A stretch of 64,000 bases of DNA from Billgrantia azerbaijanica (lineage in GTDB: Bacteria; Pseudomonadota; Gammaproteobacteria; Pseudomonadales; Halomonadaceae): NCBI GenBank assembly GCA_004551485.1, contig SBLD01000009.1:1-64000 (forward strand). The letters are read 5' to 3'. Numbering within the stretch: the stretch's first letter is position 1; each line of letters starts with the position of its first letter. The notes under the pieces are model-generated. The model was given only the letters and a program-made list of their open reading frames with translations, had not been told where the DNA came from and ran no database searches. Of this stretch, positions 35,913 through 44,710 are shown one piece after another. The position numbers and the translations under genes were made by a program.

Positions 35913-37747
35913 ACGCCATCCTGCCCAAGACGACGGCCCGCCCCGAGGTCGGCGCCACGGAGCAGCGAGACGCTGCCCGTAACGGCCTGTTCCGGCTGCT
36001 GCGTAGCCTGCTGCGCGAGGGACTGCTGCCCCTGGAGCGCGCTACCGAGGTCCCGGAGGACTATCGCCTGGCTGCCCCCGGCGGCCGGCTTGAGCTCCGC
36101 GCGGCCCGCTTCAACCGCCTGGGCGCGCTGAGCGACTTCGCGGCGCTGCTGTGGCAGCCCGACGCGGGCCCCGCCGAACCCCTCGACGACCCGCTCACCG
36201 CCCTGCAGCGCATCCTCGCCCTGCGCGGCGACGGCGACAACCCGGCCTGGCGACGGATCGCCGAGGAGCTCGACAACGGCCTGCGCAACGAGGCGCTGAC
36301 CCTGGCCTGGCGCCGCGAGCAGGACCGCGAGATTCGCCGACGCTGCCGGCGCGAGGGTCTCGACGACCTGCTGACCTGGGCCCGCCGGGAGGGCGGCGCG
36401 GGCATCCGCCTGGAACAGTGGGCGGCGGTCGGCCATCCCTACCATCCCGGCAGCAAGACCAAGCTCGGGCTGAGCGAGGAGGAGGTGTGGCGCTACGCCC
36501 CCGAGTTCGCGCCCCGGGTGCCGCTCGCCCTGGTCGCCGTGCACCGCTCGCTGGCGCGCACCCACGCCATGATCGACGGCCTCGACTACCGGCGCTGGTT
36601 CGCCGGTCACTACCCCGATTGGTACGAGGCATGGCAGGCCCAGGTTCCGAATGACGCCGACTACCTGCCCCTGCCGGTTCACCCCTGGCAGCTCGAGCAC
36701 GATCTGCCGCAGCGCTTCGCCGCCGAACTGGCCGAGGGCCGGCTCCGCCTGACCGACGCCCGCTTCGCGGCCACCCCGACCCTGTCGTGCCGCACCCTGG
36801 CCCCCGCCGAGGAGGGGCTGGCGCCCTACATCAAGCTGCCGGTCGCCGCCCAGATGACCAGCTCGCTGCGCAACCTGAGCCGTTCCTCGGTGGTGAACGC
36901 CACGCGCCTCTCGGCGCTGCTCCAGGACATCCTCGGCCAGCGCCCGGACATCGCCGCGGCGCTGCGCTGCCAGTGGGACGAAGCGGGGCTGCACCTCGAC
37001 GTCGACGACGCCACCCGCGACGACGCCCGCTACCTGGCGGTGCTGTTCCGTCGCCATCCCGGCCGGCTGCTGGCGGCGCGGGAGCAGGCCGTGGTGGTCG
37101 CGGCGCTGTTCGTGACCTCGCCGCTGTCCGGCCTGCCGCTGGTGGTCGAGGTGATGCGCCGCGCCGGGATCTCCTCCACCGATCAGGCGCGCGACTGGTT
37201 CCGCTGCTACTGCGACCGGCTGTTCGACGGCGTGCTGAGCCTCTACCTGGACTACGGCATCGCACTGGAGGCCCACCAGCAGAACCTGATGGCGGTCATC
37301 GACGAGGGCGGCCAGCCACGCGGCTTCATCAATCGCGACGTGGGCGGAGTCAGCCTGCACTGCCCGACCCTGGCGAGCCGCGGCTGGCCGATCGACTTCG
37401 CCCCGGCCGACACCCTGGTCGCGCATCGGGATGTCGCCCGGGTAACCGTCTCCCATGCGGTGATGCAGAGCCATGTCGGCGAGCTGATCGAGCGGCTGGA
37501 CGGCCACTTCGGCCTGAGCGTCGCGGCGCTGTGGCGCGACGTCGCCGGACTGCTCGAGCGGCACCTGGAGCGCTTCGGCGAGCGCCAAGGCGAGGCGGCC
37601 CGGCGCGCCGAACACCGCGCCTTCTTCGCGGCGCCCTGGCCGGGCACGGCGTTCATCCGCATGCGCCTGCAGGACCAGTCCACCCAGGCGGTCTGCCATC
37701 CGATCCCCAATCCCTTGAACGAGGTCCTGGCATCCCGACATGCATGA
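35909..37747 (+). CDS. IucA/IucC-family NIS siderophore synthetase (PvsD-like)
   Basis: 612 aa. Second NIS synthetase of the operon: GHPYHPGSKTKLGLSEEEVWRYAPEF, LPVHPWQLEHDLP, PTLSCRTLAP...YIKLPVAAQMTSSLRNLS, GIALEAHQQNLMAVIDEGG and FINRDVGGVSLH. These are the standard ATP/citrate-binding blocks. A pair of NIS synthetases with ATP-grasp ligase, decarboxylase and MFS exporter fits the vibrioferrin gene set. It overlaps the decarboxylase gene by 4 bp and the exporter gene by 8 bp. Confidence 0.85.
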   Translation: MNAILPKTTARPEVGATEQRDAARNGLFRLLRSLLREGLLPLERATEVPEDYRLAAPGGRLELRAARFNRLGALSDFAALLWQPDAGPAEPLDDPLTALQRILALRGDGDNPAWRRIAEELDNGLRNEALTLAWRREQDREIRRRCRREGLDDLLTWARREGGAGIRLEQWAAVGHPYHPGSKTKLGLSEEEVWRYAPEFAPRVPLALVAVHRSLARTHAMIDGLDYRRWFAGHYPDWYEAWQAQVPNDADYLPLPVHPWQLEHDLPQRFAAELAEGRLRLTDARFAATPTLSCRTLAPAEEGLAPYIKLPVAAQMTSSLRNLSRSSVVNATRLSALLQDILGQRPDIAAALRCQWDEAGLHLDVDDATRDDARYLAVLFRRHPGRLLAAREQAVVVAALFVTSPLSGLPLVVEVMRRAGISSTDQARDWFRCYCDRLFDGVLSLYLDYGIALEAHQQNLMAVIDEGGQPRGFINRDVGGVSLHCPTLASRGWPIDFAPADTLVAHRDVARVTVSHAVMQSHVGELIERLDGHFGLSVAALWRDVAGLLERHLERFGERQGEAARRAEHRAFFAAPWPGTAFIRMRLQDQSTQAVCHPIPNPLNEVLASRHA

Positions 37748-38984
37748 CTGGCAACGACACGTCCGCCTGCTGTGGTGGAGCCAGTTGCTCGCCATCACGG
37801 CCATGGAGATGAGCGAACCCTTCTGGCCGCTGTACCTGCGCGAGCTGCAGGGCAACACGGCCGCGCCGCCGGCCCTCGCGTCACCCGCCCTGTGGAACGC
37901 CCTGACCTACGGGGCGCCGCTGGTGGTGTCCGGCCTGACCGCACCGCTCTGGGGCCGGTTCGGCGACCGCTTCGGCCACAAGCCGATGGTGCTGCGGGCC
38001 CTGCTCGGCCTGGCGCTGACCCAGACCCTGCTGGTCTTCAGCGACAGCCTCTGGGAGGTGCTGGGCTATCGTCTGCTGCAGGGCGGCCTGGCCGGCATCA
38101 TCACCGCCACGCTGTGCTTCGCCACCACCATCGCCCCGGCCGAGCGGCGCGCCTCGGTGGTCGGCCGGCTCACCTCGGCCACCGCCGCCGGGGCCATCCT
38201 CGGCCCGGCGGTCGGCGGCGCCCTGGTGCAGTGGCTGGACTTCCGGGGGCTCTTCCTCACCGCCGCGGCGACCTGCCTGGGGCTGGCGCTGCTGGTGGCC
38301 TGGCGGCTGCCGCGGGATGGTAACGCCACAAGCGGCGAGGCCGGCGCCACGGCGGGCGAACCGGCGGCGCCCGCCGCAACGGGGCCGCTGCCGGTGCTGG
38401 GCCTGCTGCTGGCGGTGATCCTGCTGCTGCAGGTCGCCAAGGCGATGCCCAGCTCCTTCTTCGCGCTGTACGCCGAGCAGCGGCTCGGCGCCACCCCGCT
38501 GCTCACCGGCCTGCTGTTCAGCGCGGCCGGCGTCGGCATGCTGCTCAGCGCCTCGCGCTGGGGGCGGCTGTTCGACCGGCGCTCGCCGAGCGAGGGCCTG
38601 CCGCTGTTGAGCGTCATTACCCTGGCCGCCGCCGGCTGCTACCTGGCCCATCTCTACGGCGACTGGCTGCTGCTGTTGCTGATTCGCTTCGCCTGGGGAC
38701 TGTGTCTGGGCGCCATGCTGCCGATGGTGCAGGCGTCGCTGATCCGCCTCGCCGCTACGCCGCGCACCGGGCGGCTGATCGGCATCGCCCAAGGCACCAT
38801 TCGCTTCGGCAACCTGTTCGGCATCGCCGGCGGTGCCGGCTTGATGGCCATGTGGGGGCATGGGGCGGGCTTCGTCGGGGCCAGCCTGACCTATCTGCTG
38901 GCCGCGCTCCTGCTGCTGCTGGTCTGGTCGCGACTGGGGCGGCACCAGGCACCCCACCGGACGAGGAACGCCGCTATCGTGTAA
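37740..38984 (+). CDS. MFS siderophore exporter (PvsC-like)
   Basis: 414 aa, about 12 membrane segments. The TM2-TM3 loop reads LWGRFGDRFGHKPMVLRALLG, the major facilitator motif. It resembles drug-resistance-type exporters used for siderophore secretion. As the last gene of the operon, overlapping the second synthetase by 8 bp, it probably exports the product across the inner membrane. The transport role is inferred from context. Confidence 0.85.
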   Translation: MHDWQRHVRLLWWSQLLAITAMEMSEPFWPLYLRELQGNTAAPPALASPALWNALTYGAPLVVSGLTAPLWGRFGDRFGHKPMVLRALLGLALTQTLLVFSDSLWEVLGYRLLQGGLAGIITATLCFATTIAPAERRASVVGRLTSATAAGAILGPAVGGALVQWLDFRGLFLTAAATCLGLALLVAWRLPRDGNATSGEAGATAGEPAAPAATGPLPVLGLLLAVILLLQVAKAMPSSFFALYAEQRLGATPLLTGLLFSAAGVGMLLSASRWGRLFDRRSPSEGLPLLSVITLAAAGCYLAHLYGDWLLLLLIRFAWGLCLGAMLPMVQASLIRLAATPRTGRLIGIAQGTIRFGNLFGIAGGAGLMAMWGHGAGFVGASLTYLLAALLLLLVWSRLGRHQAPHRTRNAAIV

Positions 38985-38994
38985 ACAAAAAACG

Positions 38995-39027
38995 CCACCG
39001 CCAGCTCCAGGGCTGACGGTGGTCTTT
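38995..39027. terminator. bidirectional terminator between exporter and stress-protein genes
   Basis: CCACCG-N16-CGGTGG with an inner CAGC/GCTG pairing forms a long stem. Plus-strand side: followed by TCTTT. Minus-strand side: followed by a T-run from the complement of AAACAAAAAACG (38984-38992). It serves the convergent siderophore operon and the universal-stress gene. Confidence 0.8.
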
Positions 39028-39047
39028 ATGGAGGTAGCAAGCGCCGA

Positions 39048-39902
39048 TCAGCGCAGCAGCAGCACCGGGATGGTTGTCTTGCGCAGCATGGCGGTGGTGC
39101 TGCTGCCCACCAGCAGGTGGCGGATGCGCGAGTGGCCGTAGGCGCCCATCACCAGCAACTCGATGCCGTGCTCCTGCTGGTAGTTGCGCAGCGTCGCCTC
39201 CACCTCGCCGGCGCGGATCGCGCCCTCGGCCTCGTGGCCGGCGTCGCGCAGGGTCGCGAGCGCCCAGTCGAGCTGCGAGCGGTTGTCGCCGGTCTCGGCG
39301 CCGACGATCACCACGTGCACCGGCACGCCGTCGAACAGCGGGCTTCTCGCCAGCATCTCCACCCCCTTGCGGGTGGTCTGGCTGCCGTCGAAGGCGAGCA
39401 TCACCCGTTGCGGCGCCGTGAAGGCCTCGGGCACCATCAGGATCGGCCGGTGCAGGGTGCGCACCACCCGCTCCAGGTTGGAGCCCAGGTGCTCGCGGGC
39501 CTGGTGCGCCGTTTCGCCACGCTTGCCCACCACCAGCAGGCGGATCTCCTCCTCCAGTTCCTCGAGGGTCTCCACCAGGGTGCCGTTGCGCTGGCGCGTG
39601 GCGGGCTCCGCCGCGCCATCGGCGACGGCGCGCTCCCGGGCCGCCTTGAGCATCAGCCGCCCCTGTTCCTGGGCCACCTTGGCACGCTGCTCGTCGAGGT
39701 GCGAGAGCTCCTCGAGCAGGTGCTCGCGCGAGCCCAGGCCGATGTTGCCGGTGAGGTCCGCCTCGGCGGTCTGGGGATGGTTGTCCACCACGTGCAGGAA
39801 GGTCAGCGGCGCGGAGAGCGCCAGGCTGGCCCAGGCGGCGGCGTCGCATACCGCTTCGGAAAACTGCGAGCCGTCGATGGCGGCCATCACCTGTTCTGTC
39901 AT
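39048..39902 (-). CDS. universal stress protein with two UspA domains
   Basis: 284 aa, a tandem UspA protein. Domain 1 covers about residues 1-155 (VMAAIDGSQFSEAVCDAAAWAS; LLVVGKRGETAHQAREHLGSNLERVV), domain 2 about 160-284 (VMLAFDGSQTTRKGVEML; LLVMGAYGHSRIRHLLVGSSTTAML). Both halves keep G-x-x-G-type loops near the ATP site; the second matches the ATP-binding pattern G2xG9xG(S/T) best. Cytosolic. Next to IDH and SulP genes on the same strand, 75 bp from the former. Confidence 0.9.
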   Translation of the reverse strand: MTEQVMAAIDGSQFSEAVCDAAAWASLALSAPLTFLHVVDNHPQTAEADLTGNIGLGSREHLLEELSHLDEQRAKVAQEQGRLMLKAARERAVADGAAEPATRQRNGTLVETLEELEEEIRLLVVGKRGETAHQAREHLGSNLERVVRTLHRPILMVPEAFTAPQRVMLAFDGSQTTRKGVEMLARSPLFDGVPVHVVIVGAETGDNRSQLDWALATLRDAGHEAEGAIRAGEVEATLRNYQQEHGIELLVMGAYGHSRIRHLLVGSSTTAMLRKTTIPVLLLR

Positions 39903-39977
39903 CGTCTCCGATCCTTCCTGGCTGGCGTTGGGTATACCCCCGTTTCTACCTGATCGGCAGCCCCTTGCCTAGGCAGG

Positions 39978-41000
39978 TCAGCCCTGTGCCGTCAGGTGCG
40001 CCACCAGGGCATCGGCGAAGGTATCGGTGGTGCCGCTGCCGCCCATGTCGGGGGTCACCTGATCGCGGGCCGTTTCCAGCACCGTGCGGATGGCACCGCG
40101 GATACGCGCGCCCTTGTCCACCATGCCCAGGTGGTCGAGCATGTCGGCGGCCGCCAGCAGCAGGGCACAGGGGTTGGCGATCTTCTTGCCGGCGATGTCC
40201 GGCGCCGAGCCGTGCACCGCCTCGAAGATGGCGACGTTCGCGCCGATATTGGCGCCCGGCGCCAGCCCCAGGCCGCCGACCAGCCCGGCGCAGAGATCCG
40301 AGAGGATATCGCCGAACAGATTGGTGGTGACGATGACGTCGAACTGGTGGGGGTTCATCACCAGCTGCATGCAGGCGTTGTCGACGATCATCTCCTGGAA
40401 CTCGATCTCGGGATACTCCCTGGCCACCTCGCGCGCCACGTCCAGGAACAGCCCCGAGCTGGTCTTGATGATGTTGGCCTTGTGCACGGCGGTGACCTTG
40501 CGGCGGCCCCGCTGGCGGGCCAGCTCGAAGGCGTAGCGGACGACGCGCTCGGAGCCCGTGCGGGTCACCCGGATGGTGGCGAGCGCGGTCTCGCCGTCCT
40601 CGGACAGGCTCTGCCCCTCCGAGAGGTAGGCGCCCTCGGTGTTCTCGCGCACCGTGATCAGGTCGATGTCGTCGTAGCGCGAGCGCGTCCCCGGGAAGCT
40701 GATCGCCGGGCGCACGTTGGCATAGAGGTCGAAGTGGCGGCGCAACTGCACGTTGATGGAGGAGAAGCCCTTGCCCACCGGCGTGGTCAGCGGGCCCTTC
40801 AGGGCCACGCGGTGCGTCTCGATCGCCTCCAGGGTCTCGGGCGGGATCAGGGTGCCGTGCTGGTCCAGGGCGGTGAGGCCAGCGTCAAAGAACTCGTACG
40901 CCAGGCCGCAATCCAGGGCGTCCAGGACACGCAGGGTGGCGTCCATGATCTCGGGGCCGATACCGTCGCCTTTCATTACCGCTATCGTCTGAGTCACCAT
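39978..41000 (-). CDS. NAD-dependent isocitrate dehydrogenase-like enzyme
   Basis: 340 aa, the short monomer length of NAD-type isocitrate and isopropylmalate dehydrogenases. Substrate loop KGFSSINVQLRRHFDLYANVRPA has the Ser/Asn/Arg pattern of isocitrate users. Other blocks: ITVRENTEGAY, VTAVHKANIIKTSSGLF and IVDNACMQLVMNPHQFDVIVTTNLFGDILSDL (metal site). The cofactor loop reads VHGSAPDIAGKKIANP, with Asp-Ile instead of the Lys-Tyr of NADP enzymes, pointing to NAD+. A relative acting on homoisocitrate or tartrate cannot be fully excluded. Confidence 0.85.
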   Translation of the reverse strand: MVTQTIAVMKGDGIGPEIMDATLRVLDALDCGLAYEFFDAGLTALDQHGTLIPPETLEAIETHRVALKGPLTTPVGKGFSSINVQLRRHFDLYANVRPAISFPGTRSRYDDIDLITVRENTEGAYLSEGQSLSEDGETALATIRVTRTGSERVVRYAFELARQRGRRKVTAVHKANIIKTSSGLFLDVAREVAREYPEIEFQEMIVDNACMQLVMNPHQFDVIVTTNLFGDILSDLCAGLVGGLGLAPGANIGANVAIFEAVHGSAPDIAGKKIANPCALLLAAADMLDHLGMVDKGARIRGAIRTVLETARDQVTPDMGGSGTTDTFADALVAHLTAQG

Positions 41001-41084
41001 GATTCCTCGCGATGGTTGGGTTGCTCCATGCCCCCGATGATAGCGCGAACGACGGTCCGGCTCCCTACGACGAACAGCGCCCCC

Positions 41085-42575
41085 TCAATGGCCACCCATC
41101 AGCTTCTCGACCGCTTCCGGGTCGTCGTGCACGGCGTAGCGGTCGACGATGGTGGCGCTCGCCTCGTTGAGGCCGATCAGCTCGACCTCGGTGCCCTCGC
41201 GGCGGAACTTGATCACCACGCGGTCGAGCGCCTGGACGGCAGTGATGTCCCAGAAGTGGGCCCGCGACAGATCAATGGTGACGCGCGCCACGGACTCCTT
41301 GAAGTCGAAGGCCGCCATGAAGCGTTCGGAGGAGGCGAAGAACACCTGCCCCACCACCGTGTAGATGCGGCGGCTGCCCGCGTCGGCCTCCTCGGCGCCG
41401 ATGTAGAGGATATTGCCGACCTTGTTGGCGAAGAACAGCGCGGCCAGCAGCACGCCGACGAAGACCCCGAGCGCCAGGTTATGGGTGCTCACGGTGACGG
41501 CCACGGTGGCCAGCATCACCAGGTTGGTGGACAGCGGGTGCTTCCTGAGGTCGCGGATCGAGGTCCAGCTGAAGGTGCCGATGGAGACCATGATCATCAC
41601 TGCCACCAGCGCGGCCATGGGAATCCGCGACACCCAGTCGGCCAGGAAGACCACCAGCAGCAGCAGCATCACGCCGGCGACCAGGGTGGAGAGCCGGCTG
41701 CGGCCGCCGGATTTGATGTTGATCACCGACTGACCGATCATCGCGCAGCCCGCCATGCCGCCGAGCAGGCCGGTGCCAAGGTTGGCCAGGCCCTGCCCCT
41801 TGCACTCGCGGTTCTTGTCACTCGGGGTGTCGGTGAGGTCGTCGACGATGGTGGCGGTCATCATCGACTCGAGCAGGCCCACCACGGTGAGCATCACTGC
41901 ATAGGGGAAGATGATCGCCAGGGTCTCGAGGTTGAGCGGCACGTCAGGCCACAGGAACACCGGCAGGGTGTCGGGCAGCTCGCCCATGTCGCCCACGGTG
42001 CGGATATCGATGCCGGTGGCCAGGTAGACGGCGGTGAGCACCAGGATGCACACCAGTGGCGAGGGCAGGCTCTTGCCGATCACCGGCACCAGCGGGAAGA
42101 GGTAGATGATGCCGAGCCCCGCCGCGGTCATGGCGTACACATGCCATGTGACGCCTGTTAATTCAGGAAGCTGGGCCATAAAGATGAGGATCGCCAGGGC
42201 GTTGACGAAACCGGTGACCACCGAGCGTGACACGAAGCGCATCAGGTCGGCCAGGCGCAGGTAGCCGGCGCCGATCTGCAGCATGCCGGTGAGCAGCGTC
42301 GCCGCCAGCAGGTACTCCAGGCCGTGCTCCTTGACCAGGGTGACCATCAGCAGCGCCATGGCGCCGGTGGCCGCCGAGATCATGCCCGGCCGACCGCCGG
42401 CGAAGGCGATGATCACCGCCATGGAGAAAGAAGCGTAGAGCCCCACCTTGGGGTCGACGCCGGCGATGATGGAGAAGGCAATCGCCTCGGGAATCAGTGC
42501 CAGCGCCACGACGAGGCCCGAGAGGGTGTCGCCCTTGAGGTTGGAGAACCAACTCAGTTTCATCTTTTCGTACAT
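41085..42575 (-). CDS. SulP-family inorganic anion transporter with C-terminal STAS domain
   Basis: 496 aa. Membrane part (residues ~15-380) with the family's early block [31 protein letters not shown] and further segments including [13 protein letters not shown]. The STAS domain follows (residues ~400-490; [35 protein letters not shown]). SulP proteins move sulfate, bicarbonate or similar anions. Alone in its transcription unit as far as seen; a long 318-bp leader region lies upstream. Confidence 0.9.
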   Translation of the reverse strand: MYEKMKLSWFSNLKGDTLSGLVVALALIPEAIAFSIIAGVDPKVGLYASFSMAVIIAFAGGRPGMISAATGAMALLMVTLVKEHGLEYLLAATLLTGMLQIGAGYLRLADLMRFVSRSVVTGFVNALAILIFMAQLPELTGVTWHVYAMTAAGLGIIYLFPLVPVIGKSLPSPLVCILVLTAVYLATGIDIRTVGDMGELPDTLPVFLWPDVPLNLETLAIIFPYAVMLTVVGLLESMMTATIVDDLTDTPSDKNRECKGQGLANLGTGLLGGMAGCAMIGQSVINIKSGGRSRLSTLVAGVMLLLLVVFLADWVSRIPMAALVAVMIMVSIGTFSWTSIRDLRKHPLSTNLVMLATVAVTVSTHNLALGVFVGVLLAALFFANKVGNILYIGAEEADAGSRRIYTVVGQVFFASSERFMAAFDFKESVARVTIDLSRAHFWDITAVQALDRVVIKFRREGTEVELIGLNEASATIVDRYAVHDDPEAVEKLMGGH

Positions 42576-42893
42576 ACTGCGGTCCAGTCAGGGGGTTATC
42601 GGGCCACGGATGGCCGCGCACCGACCAACGTCGGTCGAGCCGCGCCCGGCGGGCGTGCGTCCGTGGTCGTCTGGTTGCTTTCGAGATACCCGGGGTGGCG
42701 CGAAGGCGCCGAAGACATCGACGCGATGGCGGCGTCATGGCGCCACCATCGTGGGAGAAAGGCGGGAGTCGTGCGCTAGGGCGGCGTGGCCGTCCCGGTC
42801 GAGGCTGTCATCACGTGCTGTCGTTCCCTGGCTACTGATACCGGGGCCGCCCCGTGATCCTGGTCGGAGAGGGGCCCGCGAGAGCGCGGGAGT
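42576..42893. other. 318-bp gap upstream of the SulP gene
   Basis: Non-coding stretch between the SulP start and the end of the EamA-type gene. It contains an inverted pair GGTGGCGC (near 42693) and GCGCCACC (near 42741) that could form a stem. I see no gene, known riboswitch or repeat family. Confidence 0.5.
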
Positions 42894-43847
42894 CTAGCAG
42901 AGATCATGCTGCGGCGCACCCTGACGCAGCCGCCGCTCCAGGCGACGCTCATAGAGCCCCTTGGCGAGCAGGGTGCCGAGCACCAGGGCCCCGCCCAGAA
43001 AGGCGATGGGCGCCGGACGCTCGCCGAGCAGCCACCACACCCAGAGCGTGCCGACCACGACCTCGAGCAGCATCAGCAGCCCCACCTCGGCCGCCGGCAG
43101 GTAGAGCGGGCCACGCTGGATCAGGGTGAAGCCGAGCGGCAGCAGGACCAGGCACAGCAGCACCAGCCATACCAGGCTCTCGCTCGGCGGCAATGTCAGC
43201 CCCCCCGTCAGGCTGCCGGCCACCGCCGCCACCCCGGCCACGATCAGCCCGGAGAGCGTCAGCATGGGACTCATGTCGATGGCGGGGCGGGTCCGGCACA
43301 GCGTGAAGTTGCTGGCCAGGCCGGTGGCCGCAAGCAGCGCGAAGCCGTTGCCGATCCAGGAGCCGGCGCCGGCATCGTCGAGCACGATCAGCGAGGTGCC
43401 GAGCAGGCACAGCCCGATGGCCAGCCAGGTACGTCGGGGCAGGCGCTCGTGAAGAAAGAGCCGCGACAGCAGTGCCGCGATCAACGGCGCCCCGGCCAGG
43501 ATCATCAGCACGTTGCCGCCCTTGGTGTACTGGTTGCCCAGCACGAAGCCGAAGGTGGAACAGCTGAACAGCAGTGCCACGCCGACGCCGGTCCAACCGC
43601 AGCGCCGGTAGGCGGCCAGGGTCTGCGTTCCGTTGCGAATCACCACGATGGCGATGAAGCCGAGGGTGGTGAACAGGCCGCGCCACACCAGGATCTCGGC
43701 ATCGGGCAGGCCGATCACCTTGATCAGCAGGGCATCGGGGGAGATGATCAGGGCACCGCCGCCGGTCATCAACAGCCCCCGCTGGCGGTACGACAGCCAA
43801 AGGCTCAAGGCGACCTCACGTTCCGCAAGATCGCCCCAGGGTGCCAC
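42894..43847 (-). CDS. EamA/DMT-family transporter
   Basis: About 300-317 aa with ten hydrophobic segments in two similar halves, the EamA (drug/metabolite transporter) pattern. The first half begins [33 protein letters not shown]; the second reads [26 protein letters not shown] and [35 protein letters not shown]. Start uncertain: a TTG near 43813 with GTGAGG upstream or later ATGs are alternatives to the one at 43847. Substrate unknown. Confidence 0.8.
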   Translation of the reverse strand: MAPWGDLAEREVALSLWLSYRQRGLLMTGGGALIISPDALLIKVIGLPDAEILVWRGLFTTLGFIAIVVIRNGTQTLAAYRRCGWTGVGVALLFSCSTFGFVLGNQYTKGGNVLMILAGAPLIAALLSRLFLHERLPRRTWLAIGLCLLGTSLIVLDDAGAGSWIGNGFALLAATGLASNFTLCRTRPAIDMSPMLTLSGLIVAGVAAVAGSLTGGLTLPPSESLVWLVLLCLVLLPLGFTLIQRGPLYLPAAEVGLLMLLEVVVGTLWVWWLLGERPAPIAFLGGALVLGTLLAKGLYERRLERRLRQGAPQHDLC

Positions 43848-43867
43848 AGCGAAGGCATCGCGCCCAA

Positions 43868-44653
43868 TCAGGCGCCTTCGCCGGAGGCCGGTGTCGTGCC
43901 ACCGTCCTTGCCACCGCCCATTTCGCGGAACGCCTTGAGCAGGTCCATGGGCATCGGAAAGACCACCGTGGAGCTCTTGCTGCCCATGTCGGCCATGGTC
44001 TGCAGGTAGCGCAGCTGCAGCGCGGCCGGGTTGGCGGAGAGGACATGGGCCGCCTCGACCAGCTTCTGCGAGGCCTGCAGCTCGCCCTCGGCGTGGATCA
44101 CCTTGGCGCGCCGCTCGCGTTCGGCCTCGGCCTGGCGGGCGATGGCGCGAATCATGCTCTCGTCGAGGTCGACGTGCTTGATCTCGACGTTGGCCACCTT
44201 GATGCCCCAGCCCTCCGCCGAGGCGTCGATGATCTCCTGGATATCGTCGTTGAGCTTGTCGCGCTCGGAGAGCATCTCGTCGAGATCGTGCTTGCCGAGC
44301 ACCGAGCGCAGCGTGGTCTGGGCGAGCTGGCTGGTGGCGTTGACGAAGTGCTCCACCTGGATGATCGCCTTCTCCGGGTCCACCACCCGGAAGTAGAGCA
44401 CCGCGTTGACCTTGACGGTGACGTTGTCCTGGGAGATGACGTCCTGTTCCGGCACGTCCATGGTGATCACCCGCAGGTCCACCACCTCCATCTTCTGGAT
44501 GGCGGGGATGACGATGATCAGCCCCGGTCCCTTGACCGCCTGGAAGCGGCCGAGAAAGAACACCACGCCACGCTTGTACTCGGGCAGGATGCGGATCGAG
44601 GCCGCGATCAGCATGAACAGCAGGACAAGCGGTACGAGATAGGTAATCAGCAT
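43868..44653 (-). CDS. slipin (stomatin/prohibitin-family membrane protein)
   Basis: 261 aa. N-terminal hydrophobic hairpin ([41 protein letters not shown]), then the SPFH/Band 7 domain ([70 protein letters not shown], a coiled-coil [28 protein letters not shown]). Slipins organise membrane microdomains and usually pair with an NfeD partner, found directly upstream here on the same strand, 57 bp away. Confidence 0.93.
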   Translation of the reverse strand: MLITYLVPLVLLFMLIAASIRILPEYKRGVVFFLGRFQAVKGPGLIIVIPAIQKMEVVDLRVITMDVPEQDVISQDNVTVKVNAVLYFRVVDPEKAIIQVEHFVNATSQLAQTTLRSVLGKHDLDEMLSERDKLNDDIQEIIDASAEGWGIKVANVEIKHVDLDESMIRAIARQAEAERERRAKVIHAEGELQASQKLVEAAHVLSANPAALQLRYLQTMADMGSKSSTVVFPMPMDLLKAFREMGGGKDGGTTPASGEGA

Positions 44654-44710
44654 GGCTGCGTCTCCCTGTGAGTCATGGACGGTCCGACGTGAACGTGGTG
44701 GAGCAAGGGC

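Noticed and set aside
38984-39027. Hairpin after the exporter as a possible attachment site
   Set aside because: It has T-runs on both sides and lies between convergent genes, so it is a normal bidirectional terminator; no integrase or direct repeats nearby.
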